DNA of 64,000 bases from Acrocarpospora phusangensis (GTDB taxonomy: Bacteria > Actinomycetota > Actinomycetes > Streptosporangiales > Streptosporangiaceae). Under the pieces are notes generated by a model. It saw only the letters and a program-made list of their open reading frames with translations. It was not told the DNA's origin and did not search any database. Below are positions 26,976 to 34,777 of the stretch, piece after piece. The stretch lies in NCBI RefSeq assembly GCF_016862995.1, contig NZ_BOOA01000034.1:28370-92369 (forward strand). The letters are read 5' to 3'. Made by a program: the position numbers and the translations under genes. Positions within the stretch are counted from its first letter, which is position 1; each line of letters opens with the position of its first letter.

Positions 26976-27533
26976 ATGGAGCGAAAGGGATGGCCGGGCA
27001 CCCTGGCGGTCGCCGCGCTGCTCATCGGGCTGAGCGTGGGGCTGCCGGCGGCGGACCGGAGCGTCCCCGCGTTCGACGTGCCGCTGCCGGCCGGGACGCG
27101 GGTCCAGGTCGGGCCGGCCGACGGCGCGCGGCGGCCGGTCTCCGTGCAGGTGCCCGACGGCTGGGCCGTGGACGTCGACGACACCTCGCTGTCGCAGTCG
27201 GTGGCCCTCTTCAACGGCTCAACGTCGTTCCAGCTCAGCGTCATCCTGGCGGAGGGCGCCACGCCCACGCAGCTCTGGCACGGCCTGGGCCGGCTCGAAC
27301 TGGCCGGGGGCGTCACGGCGCAGCAGGGCCAGACCGTCCCGATCACGACCGAGCAGGGCGTGCCCGGCCTCGCCGGTCCCGTCACCTTCCCGGACCGTAC
27401 GGCCACGGTCGCCGTCTTCGCCGCGCCCGCCCTGGGCGCCGACGTCGTGGTGACGGGCCCGCCGGACGAGGTGACGGGCCCCGAGATCCGGACCATGCTG
27501 GTCTCGATCAGGTTCGACGGAGCCGGGCGGTGA
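26976..27533 (+). CDS. Exported protein of unknown function, coupled to PrsW-like protease
   Basis: A 185-aa protein with one N-terminal hydrophobic segment (about 7-26, AVAALLIGLSVGLPAA), which is a signal peptide or membrane anchor, then a beta-rich domain lying outside the membrane. No known motif is visible. Its stop overlaps the GTG of the PrsW-like gene (GTGA), so the two are made together; it could be a substrate, partner or sensor for that protease. GAGGGG lies about 5 nt before the ATG. Confidence 0.7.
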   Translation: MERKGWPGTLAVAALLIGLSVGLPAADRSVPAFDVPLPAGTRVQVGPADGARRPVSVQVPDGWAVDVDDTSLSQSVALFNGSTSFQLSVILAEGATPTQLWHGLGRLELAGGVTAQQGQTVPITTEQGVPGLAGPVTFPDRTATVAVFAAPALGADVVVTGPPDEVTGPEIRTMLVSIRFDGAGR

Positions 27534-28390
27534 CCGGGCGGCCGGCGTTCTGGCTGTGGGCGGTGGCGTGCGCGCTCGGGGCGTACACGACGGTGGTCAC
27601 GCTGGCGCCGCAGGCCGGCGTCTTCAGCGTGGCCGCGGTCCTCGCCATGATCGTGCTCTCCCCGCTGCTGCTGCTCGGCTTCTGGCTGTTCCACCGTGTC
27701 CGCCCGGTCCGGGCGAATCCGGTGGGGTACGCGCTGATGGCCCTGGCCTGGGGCGGCTTCGGCGCCTTCGGCGTGGCATTGGTGGCCAACCCCGCCTTCC
27801 TCAGCCTGATCGGCAAGACCATGGGCCTGACCTTCGCCGACCGGTGGGGCGACGCCATCGCCGCCCCCGTCAACGAGGAACTGGCCAAGTCGGCCGGGGT
27901 GGCCCTGCTCGCCCTGGCGAAACCCCGGCCGCCCCGGCTGATCACCGGCCCGCTCGCCGGTTTCGGGTACGGCGCCCTGATCGGCCTCGGCTTCCAGATC
28001 GTCGAGGACTTCCTGTACGTGTTCAACACGATCACCGCGGCGGGCGGCGTGCAGGAGGTCACCGACACGCTGAGCTCGCTGTTCGTCCGGGTCGTGCTGT
28101 CGGCCTGGTGGAGCCACTGGGCGATGACGGCGGTGGCCGGGGCCGGGCTGGGCTACGCGCTCGGCCGTACCGACCTGCGGGCGGGCCGCCGCGCCCTGGT
28201 CGGCGCGGCGGGCGTGCTGCTGGCCATGGCCATGCACGCCTGGTGGGACTCCCCCGCGCTGCCGGGCGCCTTCCTCACCAAGGGCGTGCCGCTGCTGCTG
28301 GTGGCCGCGGCCGTGTACCTGCTGGCCCGCCACGACGAGCGCACCCGCCTGCGCGTGCCCGCCGGGGCCGGGATCCGGCAGGCGACCTGA
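27530..28390 (+). CDS. PrsW family intramembrane metalloprotease
   Basis: A 286-aa polytopic membrane protein with about eight helices. The three PrsW motifs are present: NEELAK (115-120, EExxK), GFQIVED (154-160, the FxxxEN/D region) and the two intramembrane His positions at H196 (WWSHWAM) and H236 (MAMHAWWD). PrsW of Bacillus cleaves the anti-sigma factor RsiW; actinobacterial relatives are largely unassigned. It is translationally coupled to the upstream exported protein by GTGA overlap. No sigma/anti-sigma pair lies next to it, so the substrate is open. Confidence 0.85.
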   Translation: MTGRPAFWLWAVACALGAYTTVVTLAPQAGVFSVAAVLAMIVLSPLLLLGFWLFHRVRPVRANPVGYALMALAWGGFGAFGVALVANPAFLSLIGKTMGLTFADRWGDAIAAPVNEELAKSAGVALLALAKPRPPRLITGPLAGFGYGALIGLGFQIVEDFLYVFNTITAAGGVQEVTDTLSSLFVRVVLSAWWSHWAMTAVAGAGLGYALGRTDLRAGRRALVGAAGVLLAMAMHAWWDSPALPGAFLTKGVPLLLVAAAVYLLARHDERTRLRVPAGAGIRQAT

Positions 28391-28394
28391 CCTC

Positions 28395-29288
28395 TCAGAG
28401 GGACCTCTGCCAGATGTCGATGGACAGCACCTGCCGCATGCCGACCGACAGGTACAGGCCCAGCGCCGGCGTGGTGTTGTTGGAGTCCACGTGCAGGATC
28501 GTGCCGGTACGGCCGCGCCGCCAGTCGGCCTCGAAGGCGCGCCGCAGCAGCAGCTTGCCCAGGCCCCTCCCCCGGAAGGCGGGCCGGACGGCGAGCGTCA
28601 GCACGTAGCCGCAGTTCTCGTCCGGGACGAAGTGGTTGGTGCCGACCAGCATCGCCGCCGGGGCGCCGTGCGCCTTCGCGACCAGCACCTGCCCCCAGTC
28701 GTGCGCGCTGGACGCCTCCCTGGCGTCGGCCCACTCCTCGAAGGTCTGCGGGACGTTCCCGAAATGCTCGGTGAACGCCTCCTCCTTGACGGCGTGCGCG
28801 GCGCGCAGCAGCTCCTCGTCGTCGCCCGACCCGGCCGTGACGGTCACGCCCGGCAGGAACGCGGGCGCGGCCATGCCGTCGTGGTCGACGCGCATCCGGT
28901 GGAAGCTGGTCGCGGGCGCGAACCCGCGGGCGCGGGCGGCCTCCCGCTGGGCGGTGTCCCGGGCGTGGATGCCGATGTCCGCGGTCACCCCGGTGAACCG
29001 GCCCAGCACCTTCGCCCAGAGGGCCTCCTCGGCCTCGGCCGTACGGATCCGGACGTCGATGTCCACCCGGTCGCTCCCGCCCTTGCGGCACGCCCACGCC
29101 CAGCCGACCAGCCGGTCCCCGTCGAAGGCGAGCCAGCCGTCGGTGGCCGGGTCGAAGTCGGGTTCGGTGAGCTGGTCACGCACGTCCGCCGGGGTCATGT
29201 CCGGCCGCCCGAGCACCCGCGTGTCGAGCTCGGCCACCAGTTCGTAGATCGCGTCCGCGTCCGCGGGCTTGGGATGCCTGATTTCCAT
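28395..29288 (-). CDS. GNAT acetyltransferase, tandem domains
   Basis: A 297-aa cytoplasmic protein with two GNAT-fold halves (about 1-135 and 145-297). The C-terminal half holds the acetyl-CoA binding signature VRPAFRGRGLGKLLLRRAF, followed by DSNNTTPALGLYLSVGMR, as in MshD-like and other two-domain acetyltransferases. The N-terminal half lacks a clear Q/RxxGxG/A loop. Substrate unknown; mycothiol synthase (MshD) similarity is only structural. The start at 29288 fits the domain; an upstream ATG (29318) would add ten residues. Confidence 0.82.
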   Translation of the reverse strand: MEIRHPKPADADAIYELVAELDTRVLGRPDMTPADVRDQLTEPDFDPATDGWLAFDGDRLVGWAWACRKGGSDRVDIDVRIRTAEAEEALWAKVLGRFTGVTADIGIHARDTAQREAARARGFAPATSFHRMRVDHDGMAAPAFLPGVTVTAGSGDDEELLRAAHAVKEEAFTEHFGNVPQTFEEWADAREASSAHDWGQVLVAKAHGAPAAMLVGTNHFVPDENCGYVLTLAVRPAFRGRGLGKLLLRRAFEADWRRGRTGTILHVDSNNTTPALGLYLSVGMRQVLSIDIWQRSL

Positions 29289-29440
29289 GCCTCGTTTGTA
29301 CGCCCGCCCACTTGGCACCCACTTGCCAGCGAATTGGGGCGCGCTGCTCCGGTTAACGCCTTGCCCCCGGGGCGTGGCATGCCAACAATTGAGGCGCGGA
29401 GGACCGGGGGGCTCGTTCGAATACTTTACTTGGGGGCGTC

Positions 29441-30403
29441 GTGGTCGCCTGGGTGTCCCAGCCGGTGCCGGGAGCGGTGACGGCGATCGTGCTCATCATC
29501 CTGTCGGCGCTGGCCTCGTCCCGGCTGCTGAAGGTGCTGCTCTTCGGGGCGGCGGTCGGCGTGCTGGTGCTCGTGGCGACGAACCTGCCCGCCGGGGAGA
29601 CGCCGGGGGCGGGGCTCGTCGACGGGCTGACCGCCGACGGGGTGACCGGGTGGCTGCGCGATCCGCTGGTGGCGCTGGTGCTGGCGGTGGTGCTGGCCTT
29701 CATCGGCACGCAGTCGGGGTGGCGGCTGGTCAAGACGGTGATGTTCTGCGCGGCCGTGGCGGCGGTCTGCTGGACGGCGGTCACCTACAGCTCGGGGTTC
29801 AGCGCGGTGGCGGGCGCGATCGCCACGATCGTGGTCTGGCTGATCATCGCGCTCACGGTCATCACGGTGGTGCTCGTGATCGGCGTCCTGGTCCTGGCGG
29901 CACGCTCGGACGGGCGGTCCGACCGCGACCTGGCCACGTTCACCCACCGGGCGGCGGCGCCCATCTTCGCGGACGACCCCGACGACCCGGAGGTCGCCCG
30001 CCTGCTCCGCGTCAACGACTGCTTCACGCGCCTGAGCACCCTGCTGGAGGAGGCCGCCGACTTCGACGACTCCGACCTCTCGATCCGCGAGACGATCGGG
30101 GCCGTCACGTCCTTCTACTTCTCGGGCCTGCGGCCGCTCATGCCCGAGATCAGAACCATCCACAAGGAACTCAACGCCGAGCTCGCCGAACTGGGACCCA
30201 GGTACGCGCGCATGTCGCGGGCCCGCTTCTACCTGCCCACCCGAGGCGAATGGCGCCAGCTGACCGCCGAGGAGGGGCTGATCTTCCCGTACCCGGTGCT
30301 GCGGCTGCTCCTGCTCAACCGCCGCTGGCGCGAGGTGGCGACCATCACGTACAAGTGGCTCCGCACCCAGCACCTGATCGAGGACCACCTTGACCTCCTC
30401 TGA
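29441..30403 (+). CDS. Membrane protein of unknown function with a cytoplasmic C-terminal domain
   Basis: A 320-aa protein starting at GTG. Residues 1-155 contain about five hydrophobic segments in antiparallel array (13-30, 33-48, 76-92, 97-115, 121-152). Residues 156-320 are soluble and charged, with no motif I can name (notable: WLRTQHLIEDHLDLL at the C terminus). A 10-bp palindrome TGGCATGCCA lies 57 bp upstream. The stop overlaps the TTG start of the alpha/beta hydrolase, so the two form an operon. I do not recognise a family. Confidence 0.7.
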   Translation: MVAWVSQPVPGAVTAIVLIILSALASSRLLKVLLFGAAVGVLVLVATNLPAGETPGAGLVDGLTADGVTGWLRDPLVALVLAVVLAFIGTQSGWRLVKTVMFCAAVAAVCWTAVTYSSGFSAVAGAIATIVVWLIIALTVITVVLVIGVLVLAARSDGRSDRDLATFTHRAAAPIFADDPDDPEVARLLRVNDCFTRLSTLLEEAADFDDSDLSIRETIGAVTSFYFSGLRPLMPEIRTIHKELNAELAELGPRYARMSRARFYLPTRGEWRQLTAEEGLIFPYPVLRLLLLNRRWREVATITYKWLRTQHLIEDHLDLL

Positions 30404-31241
30404 TCCGCTGCCGGTGGAGACCGACGACGGCGTACGCCTGTGGGCGGCCACGTCCGGCAGCGGGGTTCCCGTGGTGCTCTGCCACGGCGGTCCCGGGCTG
30501 TGGGACATGTTCGGCGACCTGGCCGATCTGCTGGCGGACACGGCGACCCTGTACCGGTGGGACCAGCGGGGATGCGGGCGGTCGGAGCGGCGGGGGCCGT
30601 ACGCATGGGAGCGGACGCTGGCGGACCTGGAGGCCGTACGGCGGTGGGCCGGGCTGGAGCGCATGGTGCTGGCCGGGCACTCGTGGGGCGCTCAGCTGGC
30701 GCTGCGGTACACGCTGGACCATCCCGGGCGGGTCGGCGGGCTGGTCTACATCGCGGGGACCGGAATCGATCCGCCGAGGACTTGGCGGGAGGCGTACGAG
30801 GAGAATTTCCAGGAGCGAATGGGGGTGCGGCTGGGCCGGTGGGCGGAATTGAAGGAGCGGGAGCGGTCGGCCGGCGAAGAGCGGGAATTCTGTGTGCTGC
30901 GGTGGTCGGCGGATTTCGCGGATGACGGGCTCGCGCACGCGCGGCGAATGGCCGAACCCTGGTTCGACGTCAATTTCGACTGCAACGCCGCCATCAACGC
31001 GGAGGACCGGCTGACCTGGGGAAGCGCGGAACTCCGGGAGCGCTGCCGGGCCTGCCCGGTGCCGGTGCTGATCGTGGACGGCGAAAAGGACATCCGCCCG
31101 CGCTGGTCGGTGAATTCACTGGCGGAGACGCTGCCGCGGGTTTCCCGGGTCGTTCTGGAAAACGCGGGACACCTGCCCTGGATGGAGAAACCCGGCGAGT
31201 TCCGGCACGCGGTGCGCGATTTCTTGGCGGGGTGCCGGTGA
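30390..31241 (+). CDS. Alpha/beta hydrolase, proline-iminopeptidase-like
   Basis: A 283-aa serine hydrolase: oxyanion motif HGGPG (near residue 32), DQRGCGRSE, nucleophile elbow GHSWG (Ser near 95), acid Asp in VDGEKD, and His in ENAGHLPW. The HGGPG plus DQRGCGRS pair is characteristic of proline iminopeptidases and related peptidases or esterases. The start is inferred as TTG at 30390, 6 nt after CGAGG and overlapping the upstream gene by 14 bp; no closer ATG or GTG gives a full N terminus. Peptide, ester or amide substrates are all possible. Confidence 0.82.
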   Translation: MTSSDPLPVETDDGVRLWAATSGSGVPVVLCHGGPGLWDMFGDLADLLADTATLYRWDQRGCGRSERRGPYAWERTLADLEAVRRWAGLERMVLAGHSWGAQLALRYTLDHPGRVGGLVYIAGTGIDPPRTWREAYEENFQERMGVRLGRWAELKERERSAGEEREFCVLRWSADFADDGLAHARRMAEPWFDVNFDCNAAINAEDRLTWGSAELRERCRACPVPVLIVDGEKDIRPRWSVNSLAETLPRVSRVVLENAGHLPWMEKPGEFRHAVRDFLAGCR

Positions 31242-31242
31242 C

Positions 31243-31248
31243 TATGCT
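31243..31248 (+). promoter_or_regulatory. -10 box (TATGCT), leaderless start of the LacI gene
   Basis: TATGCT, 6 nt before the GTG at 31255 and directly after the upstream stop codon. Confidence 0.5.
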
Positions 31249-31254
31249 GGGGCG

Positions 31255-32268
31255 GTGGTCAGACCGGCGGGGAATCGGGCGACGGTCCGGGATGTCGCGG
31301 CCGAGACGGGTCTGTCGATCGCGACCGTCTCGCGGGTGCTCAACGGCCAGGCGAACGTCGCCCCGCACACCCGGGACCTGGTGCTCCGCGCGGTGGGCCG
31401 GCTCGGCGACCAGGCGCCCCGGCGGCGCGGCGCGGCCCAGGGCGGCGTCTACGTGCGCTGCCCCTACCTGCTCACCGACTACTTCGGGCTGATCGTCTCC
31501 TCGGTCGCGGAGACCGTGGAACTGCACGGCCGCCGGCTGATCCTCGGCGCGGGCGAGGCGGCCCAGGACGCCCCGGTGCTGCCGGCGCTCGGCGAGAGTC
31601 CGGACATCGCGGGCGCGATCCTGATCCTGCCGCCGGAGCCCGCGGAGGAGCTCGTCCGGCTCCGGGACCGGCGTTTCCCGTTCGTGGTGATCGACCCGCG
31701 TACGCCCCCGCCCAAGGACATCGTGGCCGTCTCCGCCGCGCACTTCGCGGGGGCACGCAAGCTCATGTCGCACCTGGTGGAGCTCGGCCACCGCCGGATC
31801 GGCATCATCGGCGGACCGGAGGACTGGCTGGCCAGCGACGCCCGCCTGGCCGGCTACACCTCCTCGCTGGCGGACGCGGGCGTGCTCCCGGCGGCCCGGC
31901 TGCTCCGCACGGTCGTGGAGCCGAACACCGAGAACGGCTACCGCGCCGCCTGCGAGCTGCTGGACCTGCCGGAGCGGCCGACGGCACTGGTCGGCTTCAA
32001 CGACAAGATGGCGGTCGGCGCGCTCTGGGCGGCGGCCGAGCGCGGCCTCAGCGTGCCCGGCGACCTGTCGGTGGCGGGCTTCGACGACATCGACGTGAGC
32101 CGCGCGAGCAGCCCGATGCTCACCACCGTCCGGCAGCCGCTGCAGGAGATGGGCAGGATGGGCGTCACGCTGCTGATGCGCCTGCTGGACCGCCACACCC
32201 TGGAGGCGCTGCACGTCTCCCTGGGCACCGAACTGATCATCAGAGGGTCCACCGGCCGCGCACCCTAG
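31255..32268 (+). CDS. LacI family transcriptional regulator
   Basis: A 337-aa repressor with an N-terminal helix-turn-helix (TVRDVAAETGLSIATVSRVLNG, about residues 9-31) and a periplasmic-binding-like sensor domain (about 65-337: HLVELGHRRIGIIGG, VGFNDKMAVGAL, VPGDLSVAGFDDIDVSRASSP, TTVRQPLQEMGRMGVTLLMRLL). The hinge region is shorter and more Arg-rich than usual (APRRRGAAQGG). The ligand is probably a sugar, but no transporter or glycosidase is adjacent. A leaderless promoter (TATGCT) overlaps the end of the hydrolase gene, so the regulator may be transcribed alone. Confidence 0.88.
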   Translation: MVRPAGNRATVRDVAAETGLSIATVSRVLNGQANVAPHTRDLVLRAVGRLGDQAPRRRGAAQGGVYVRCPYLLTDYFGLIVSSVAETVELHGRRLILGAGEAAQDAPVLPALGESPDIAGAILILPPEPAEELVRLRDRRFPFVVIDPRTPPPKDIVAVSAAHFAGARKLMSHLVELGHRRIGIIGGPEDWLASDARLAGYTSSLADAGVLPAARLLRTVVEPNTENGYRAACELLDLPERPTALVGFNDKMAVGALWAAAERGLSVPGDLSVAGFDDIDVSRASSPMLTTVRQPLQEMGRMGVTLLMRLLDRHTLEALHVSLGTELIIRGSTGRAP

Positions 32269-32367
32269 CCATGCCCGGCACCCACCAGGCCCGCGCGTTG
32301 ACGAAGCAACAGACCTTTCCCGCCCCGATCGGGCGACGGTCTTGGGGTAGCGCCCGGTGCAGCTGAT

Positions 32368-32392
32368 GGGTGGCGAGGCCGGCTCACCACCC
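32368..32392. terminator. Hairpin between lacI-type gene and the convergent ABC operon
   Basis: GGGTGGcGAG pairs with CTCaCCACCC around a short GC loop. It lies about 100 bp after the regulator stop and 8 bp after the stop of the convergent small peptide gene. Confidence 0.5.
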
Positions 32393-32399
32393 GGGCGCG

Positions 32400-32513
32400 T
32401 CAGGTCAGCAGTGTGATCACGCCGGCCAGGAGTATCGCGGCGATGATCACAATTACCACGACCAGGGCTGTCGTGCCGAACCGGCGGCGGATGAATTTCG
32501 GGTTGTGGGCCAT
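32400..32513 (-). CDS. 37-aa single-pass membrane peptide, last gene of the ABC operon
   Basis: A short frame with a good ribosome site (GAGAGAGG, 6 nt before the ATG). It encodes a basic head (MAHNPKFIRRRFG), then an unbroken hydrophobic stretch of about 22 residues rich in Ile and Val, ending LLAGVITLLT. The positive-inside rule predicts an N-in single-pass helix. It starts 19 bp after the stop of the ABC permease on the same strand, so it is probably co-transcribed and may be a small regulatory subunit of that transporter. No named family recognised. Confidence 0.65.
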   Translation of the reverse strand: MAHNPKFIRRRFGTTALVVVIVIIAAILLAGVITLLT

Positions 32514-32532
32514 GATGATCCTCTCTCTGTGG

Positions 32533-33171
32533 TCAGGCTCGGTGTCGTATCCCCAGATAGGCGATCCCGGTCAGAACGAGGGCGAGCAGCAGGTAGATGG
32601 CTGATTCGGTCCATTGCAGGGGCCAGAAGGGCAGGTCGGATCGCCCGCGCAGGGCCCGGCCGACGAGCTGGCCGACACCGAGCAGGAGCAGCGACAGCGG
32701 CATGGCGATGCGGGTGTGCCGGGTGACCGCGCCGAGTGCGACGCCGAGGGCCAGCGCCAGCAGCGCCCTGGCGTACGGAACCAGGCCATGGCTTTCGTAG
32801 TACGGCCAGTACGTGGGATCCCCACCGGCATCCGGCAGCACCCAGGTCAGCACCGCGGCGAGGACGGCGGTCGCGGTCAGGGCGCCGGCGGCCGCGACGG
32901 CGAGGACGGCGGCCAGCCAGCGGCCCCGCGACAGGCTCTGGGTCCAGGCGAGCTTGTGGGTGCCGGCCTCGAACTCCCGGGCGATCAGCGGAGCGCCCCA
33001 GATCAGGCAGATCGCGCCGGCCTGCAATCCCGCCAGCTGGAAGGTGAGCCCGCCCAGGTCCGGCTCCAGCCGCTCGACCGCGGCGGCGGCGCCGTACAAC
33101 AGGAGCAGCGCGGCGAGGGCGGCGGCCTGGGCACGCTGTCCGCGCCAGGCCACCCAGAGCAGGTCGCTCAT
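32533..33171 (-). CDS. ABC transporter permease subunit (ABC-2 like)
   Basis: A 212-aa integral membrane protein with six predicted helices. Short loop motifs APLIAREFEAGTHKLAWTQSLSR (interrupted by polar residues) and YESHGLVPYARALLALALG are typical of the single-subunit permeases that pair with a stand-alone ATPase in actinomycete export systems. Its ATG overlaps the stop of the ATPase gene (ATGA), showing tight coupling. Substrate unknown; many such pairs act in antibiotic or peptide stress. Confidence 0.85.
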   Translation of the reverse strand: MSDLLWVAWRGQRAQAAALAALLLLYGAAAAVERLEPDLGGLTFQLAGLQAGAICLIWGAPLIAREFEAGTHKLAWTQSLSRGRWLAAVLAVAAAGALTATAVLAAVLTWVLPDAGGDPTYWPYYESHGLVPYARALLALALGVALGAVTRHTRIAMPLSLLLLGVGQLVGRALRGRSDLPFWPLQWTESAIYLLLALVLTGIAYLGIRHRA

Positions 33172-33863
33172 CGAACCGCCTCGGGGTTGCGCAGGTAGTG
33201 CAGCACGAGGTCCTCCAGGTCGGCGGCGGGGTGGCCGCTCAGCAGGTCGGCGAAGCTGCCGCACAGCCGGACCCGGCCGGCGCCGAGCAGGATCAGGTGA
33301 TCGCACACATCGGCCAGGTCGGCCAGGATGTGGGAGGACAGCAGCACGGTGGCCTCCAGTTCGCGCACCACGGTCATCACCTCGGTGCGGGCCAGCGGAT
33401 CGAGTTCGGCCAGGGGCTCGTCCAGCACCACCAGATCAGCGCGCTTGCCGACGGCGAGCGCGAGCGCGACCAGCGTGCGCTGGCCGCCGGACAACCGGTC
33501 CACCCGCTCGCGCGGGCCGATGTCGTGCCCGGACAGCAGGGACTCCGCGGCCGCGCGATCCCATCCGGGGTTGGTGGCGGCGCCGAAGCGCAGCAGGTCG
33601 GCGACGCTCCACCGGCGATAGAGCGGCTTGTCCTGGGCGACGAACGCGACCGCGGCCATCTCCAGCGGCCGGCCGAAAATCTCCACCCGGCCGGTGGTGG
33701 GCGTCAGCAGGCCCGACACCAGGTTCAGCAACGTGGATTTGCCGGACCCGTTCGGCCCGACCAGCGCGGCCTTGGCCCCGGCGGGCACCACGATGCCGGC
33801 CTCACTCAGCGCCCACCGCTGCCGGTATCGCTTACCCAGCTCCCTGGTCTCCAGCGCGTTCAC
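33168..33863 (-). CDS. ABC transporter ATP-binding protein
   Basis: A 231-aa nucleotide-binding subunit: Walker A GPNGSGKST, Q-loop FVAQDKPLYRRW, signature LSGGQ, Walker B LVVLDEPLAELD and switch region SSHILADL. The start is GTG at 33863, with GGAGG 4 nt upstream and a GTGA overlap with the preceding membrane-protein gene. It would power export by the downstream permease. The short length and lack of a C-terminal extension fit exporter ATPases. Confidence 0.92.
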   Translation of the reverse strand: MNALETRELGKRYRQRWALSEAGIVVPAGAKAALVGPNGSGKSTLLNLVSGLLTPTTGRVEIFGRPLEMAAVAFVAQDKPLYRRWSVADLLRFGAATNPGWDRAAAESLLSGHDIGPRERVDRLSGGQRTLVALALAVGKRADLVVLDEPLAELDPLARTEVMTVVRELEATVLLSSHILADLADVCDHLILLGAGRVRLCGSFADLLSGHPAADLEDLVLHYLRNPEAVR

Positions 33864-34342
33864 CGCTCCTCCCGGCCGGTCAGCTCGTCCATGCGCCGCA
33901 GCAGCGCCGCGCGCCTGGCGCTGGCGCGCACCGCGAGCGCGAGGACCACCGCCACGAACAGGCCGCCGACCGCCAGGGCAGGCCCCACGCCGGTACCCCG
34001 GCGCACGGTCACGATCGTCACGACCGCGGTGGTGGCCACCGAGGCGACCACGCCGATCCCGGCGGCGATCATCCTGCCGGTGGCGAACAGGGGAACCCGG
34101 CGCGTCAGCAGCCAGCCGCCGTATCCGGTCCAGGCCAGGCAGAACAGGGTGAACAACGCGAACGCCAGGTGCGTGCGACCGGGCAGCGGGCCGGGCTCCG
34201 ACCACCACAGCGTGCCCACGAACACCGTCCCGGCGACGCCCGCCAGCAGTGCCGCCACCGCCCGGATCCGGGTTCTCGGCGACAGCGCCGGCGCCAGCCC
34301 TTCGATCATGTCCTGCGCCGACAGGCGCGGCTCTTCGGTCAT
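33860..34342 (-). CDS. Four-helix membrane protein in the ABC operon
   Basis: A 160-aa protein with a short acidic/amphipathic N terminus (TEEPRLSAQDMIEGLAP), four hydrophobic segments (about 29-48, 60-78, 89-109, 119-138) and a basic C-terminal tail (RASARRAALLRRMDELTGREER). The second ATG is chosen because AGGAGGG lies 9 nt upstream; the first ATG would sit directly on the ribosome site. It overlaps the ATPase gene by GTGA. No family recognised; the layout resembles membrane partners found beside ABC pairs regulated by an ECF sigma or GntR gene. Confidence 0.72.
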   Translation of the reverse strand: MTEEPRLSAQDMIEGLAPALSPRTRIRAVAALLAGVAGTVFVGTLWWSEPGPLPGRTHLAFALFTLFCLAWTGYGGWLLTRRVPLFATGRMIAAGIGVVASVATTAVVTIVTVRRGTGVGPALAVGGLFVAVVLALAVRASARRAALLRRMDELTGREER

Positions 34343-34401
34343 GTCCTGCATCCCTCCTCCAGGTGCTCACGCAGCCGACGACGGGTGCCGCGGAACCGCA
34401 T
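34339..34401 (-). pseudogene. Possible 3' relic of a lost first gene of the ABC operon
   Basis: Twenty codons ending in a TGA that overlaps the next ATG (ATGA) encode a basic amphipathic helix, FRGTRRRLREHLEEG plus CRT. It resembles the C-terminal tail of regulators such as ECF sigma factors. The frame is closed by a stop just upstream, so no full gene survives. The kept ATGA coupling is the main reason to call it a relic; chance is possible. Confidence 0.35.
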
Positions 34402-34777
34402 GCGCGCTCCGCCAGCGGCTCATGAGTCATCTCGTGCGCTCGTCATCTGGCACAGTCGGGCGAGGGACCGAGAAGGTTCGCGATTCCCGGATCGACCTCG
34501 GGAGACCGGTTCCCGGATGGCCGCGGCTTCGTCGCGCCGCTCAAGCCCGCGCTGACTTCACGTCGCCGTCGGCATTCCGGTGCCGCACGGCATCCGCCGC
34601 GTTGTTTCATCATGTTTCATGAGGTTCTTCGCGTGCCGAATGCGACATAGGCGGGCCTTGACACCACGTTCCACACGTGTTGTTGTTCTCCAACAAGACA
34701 TGTTTCAAGCCTTGTTTCATTTGTTACGCCGACGGTTCCCGGCCCGTCGGACGCCTGTCGCGAAAGGTGGAATCCCC
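34402..34777. other. Gene-poor interval upstream of the GH30 gene
   Basis: No convincing coding sequence. The right half is AT-richer than the surroundings and carries repeated TGTTTCA words (see 34603-34719), a TCATG-TTT-CATGA inverted repeat (34610-34622) and a TTGTT-CTCC-AACAA hairpin (34683-34696). Confidence 0.6.
34603..34719 (+). promoter_or_regulatory. Four TGTTTCA repeats in the GH30 promoter region
   Basis: TGTTTCA occurs at 34603, 34613, 34701 and 34713, that is two pairs with 10- and 12-bp periodicity about 90 bp apart. This fits cooperative binding on one face of the helix, but no regulator is assigned. Confidence 0.4.

Noticed and set aside
31255..32268. LacI-type gene as the CelR regulator of the cellulose locus
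   Set aside because: It is 26 kb away, and its own upstream region has no TGGGAGCGCTCCCA box. Identity with CelR cannot be shown from sequence reading.
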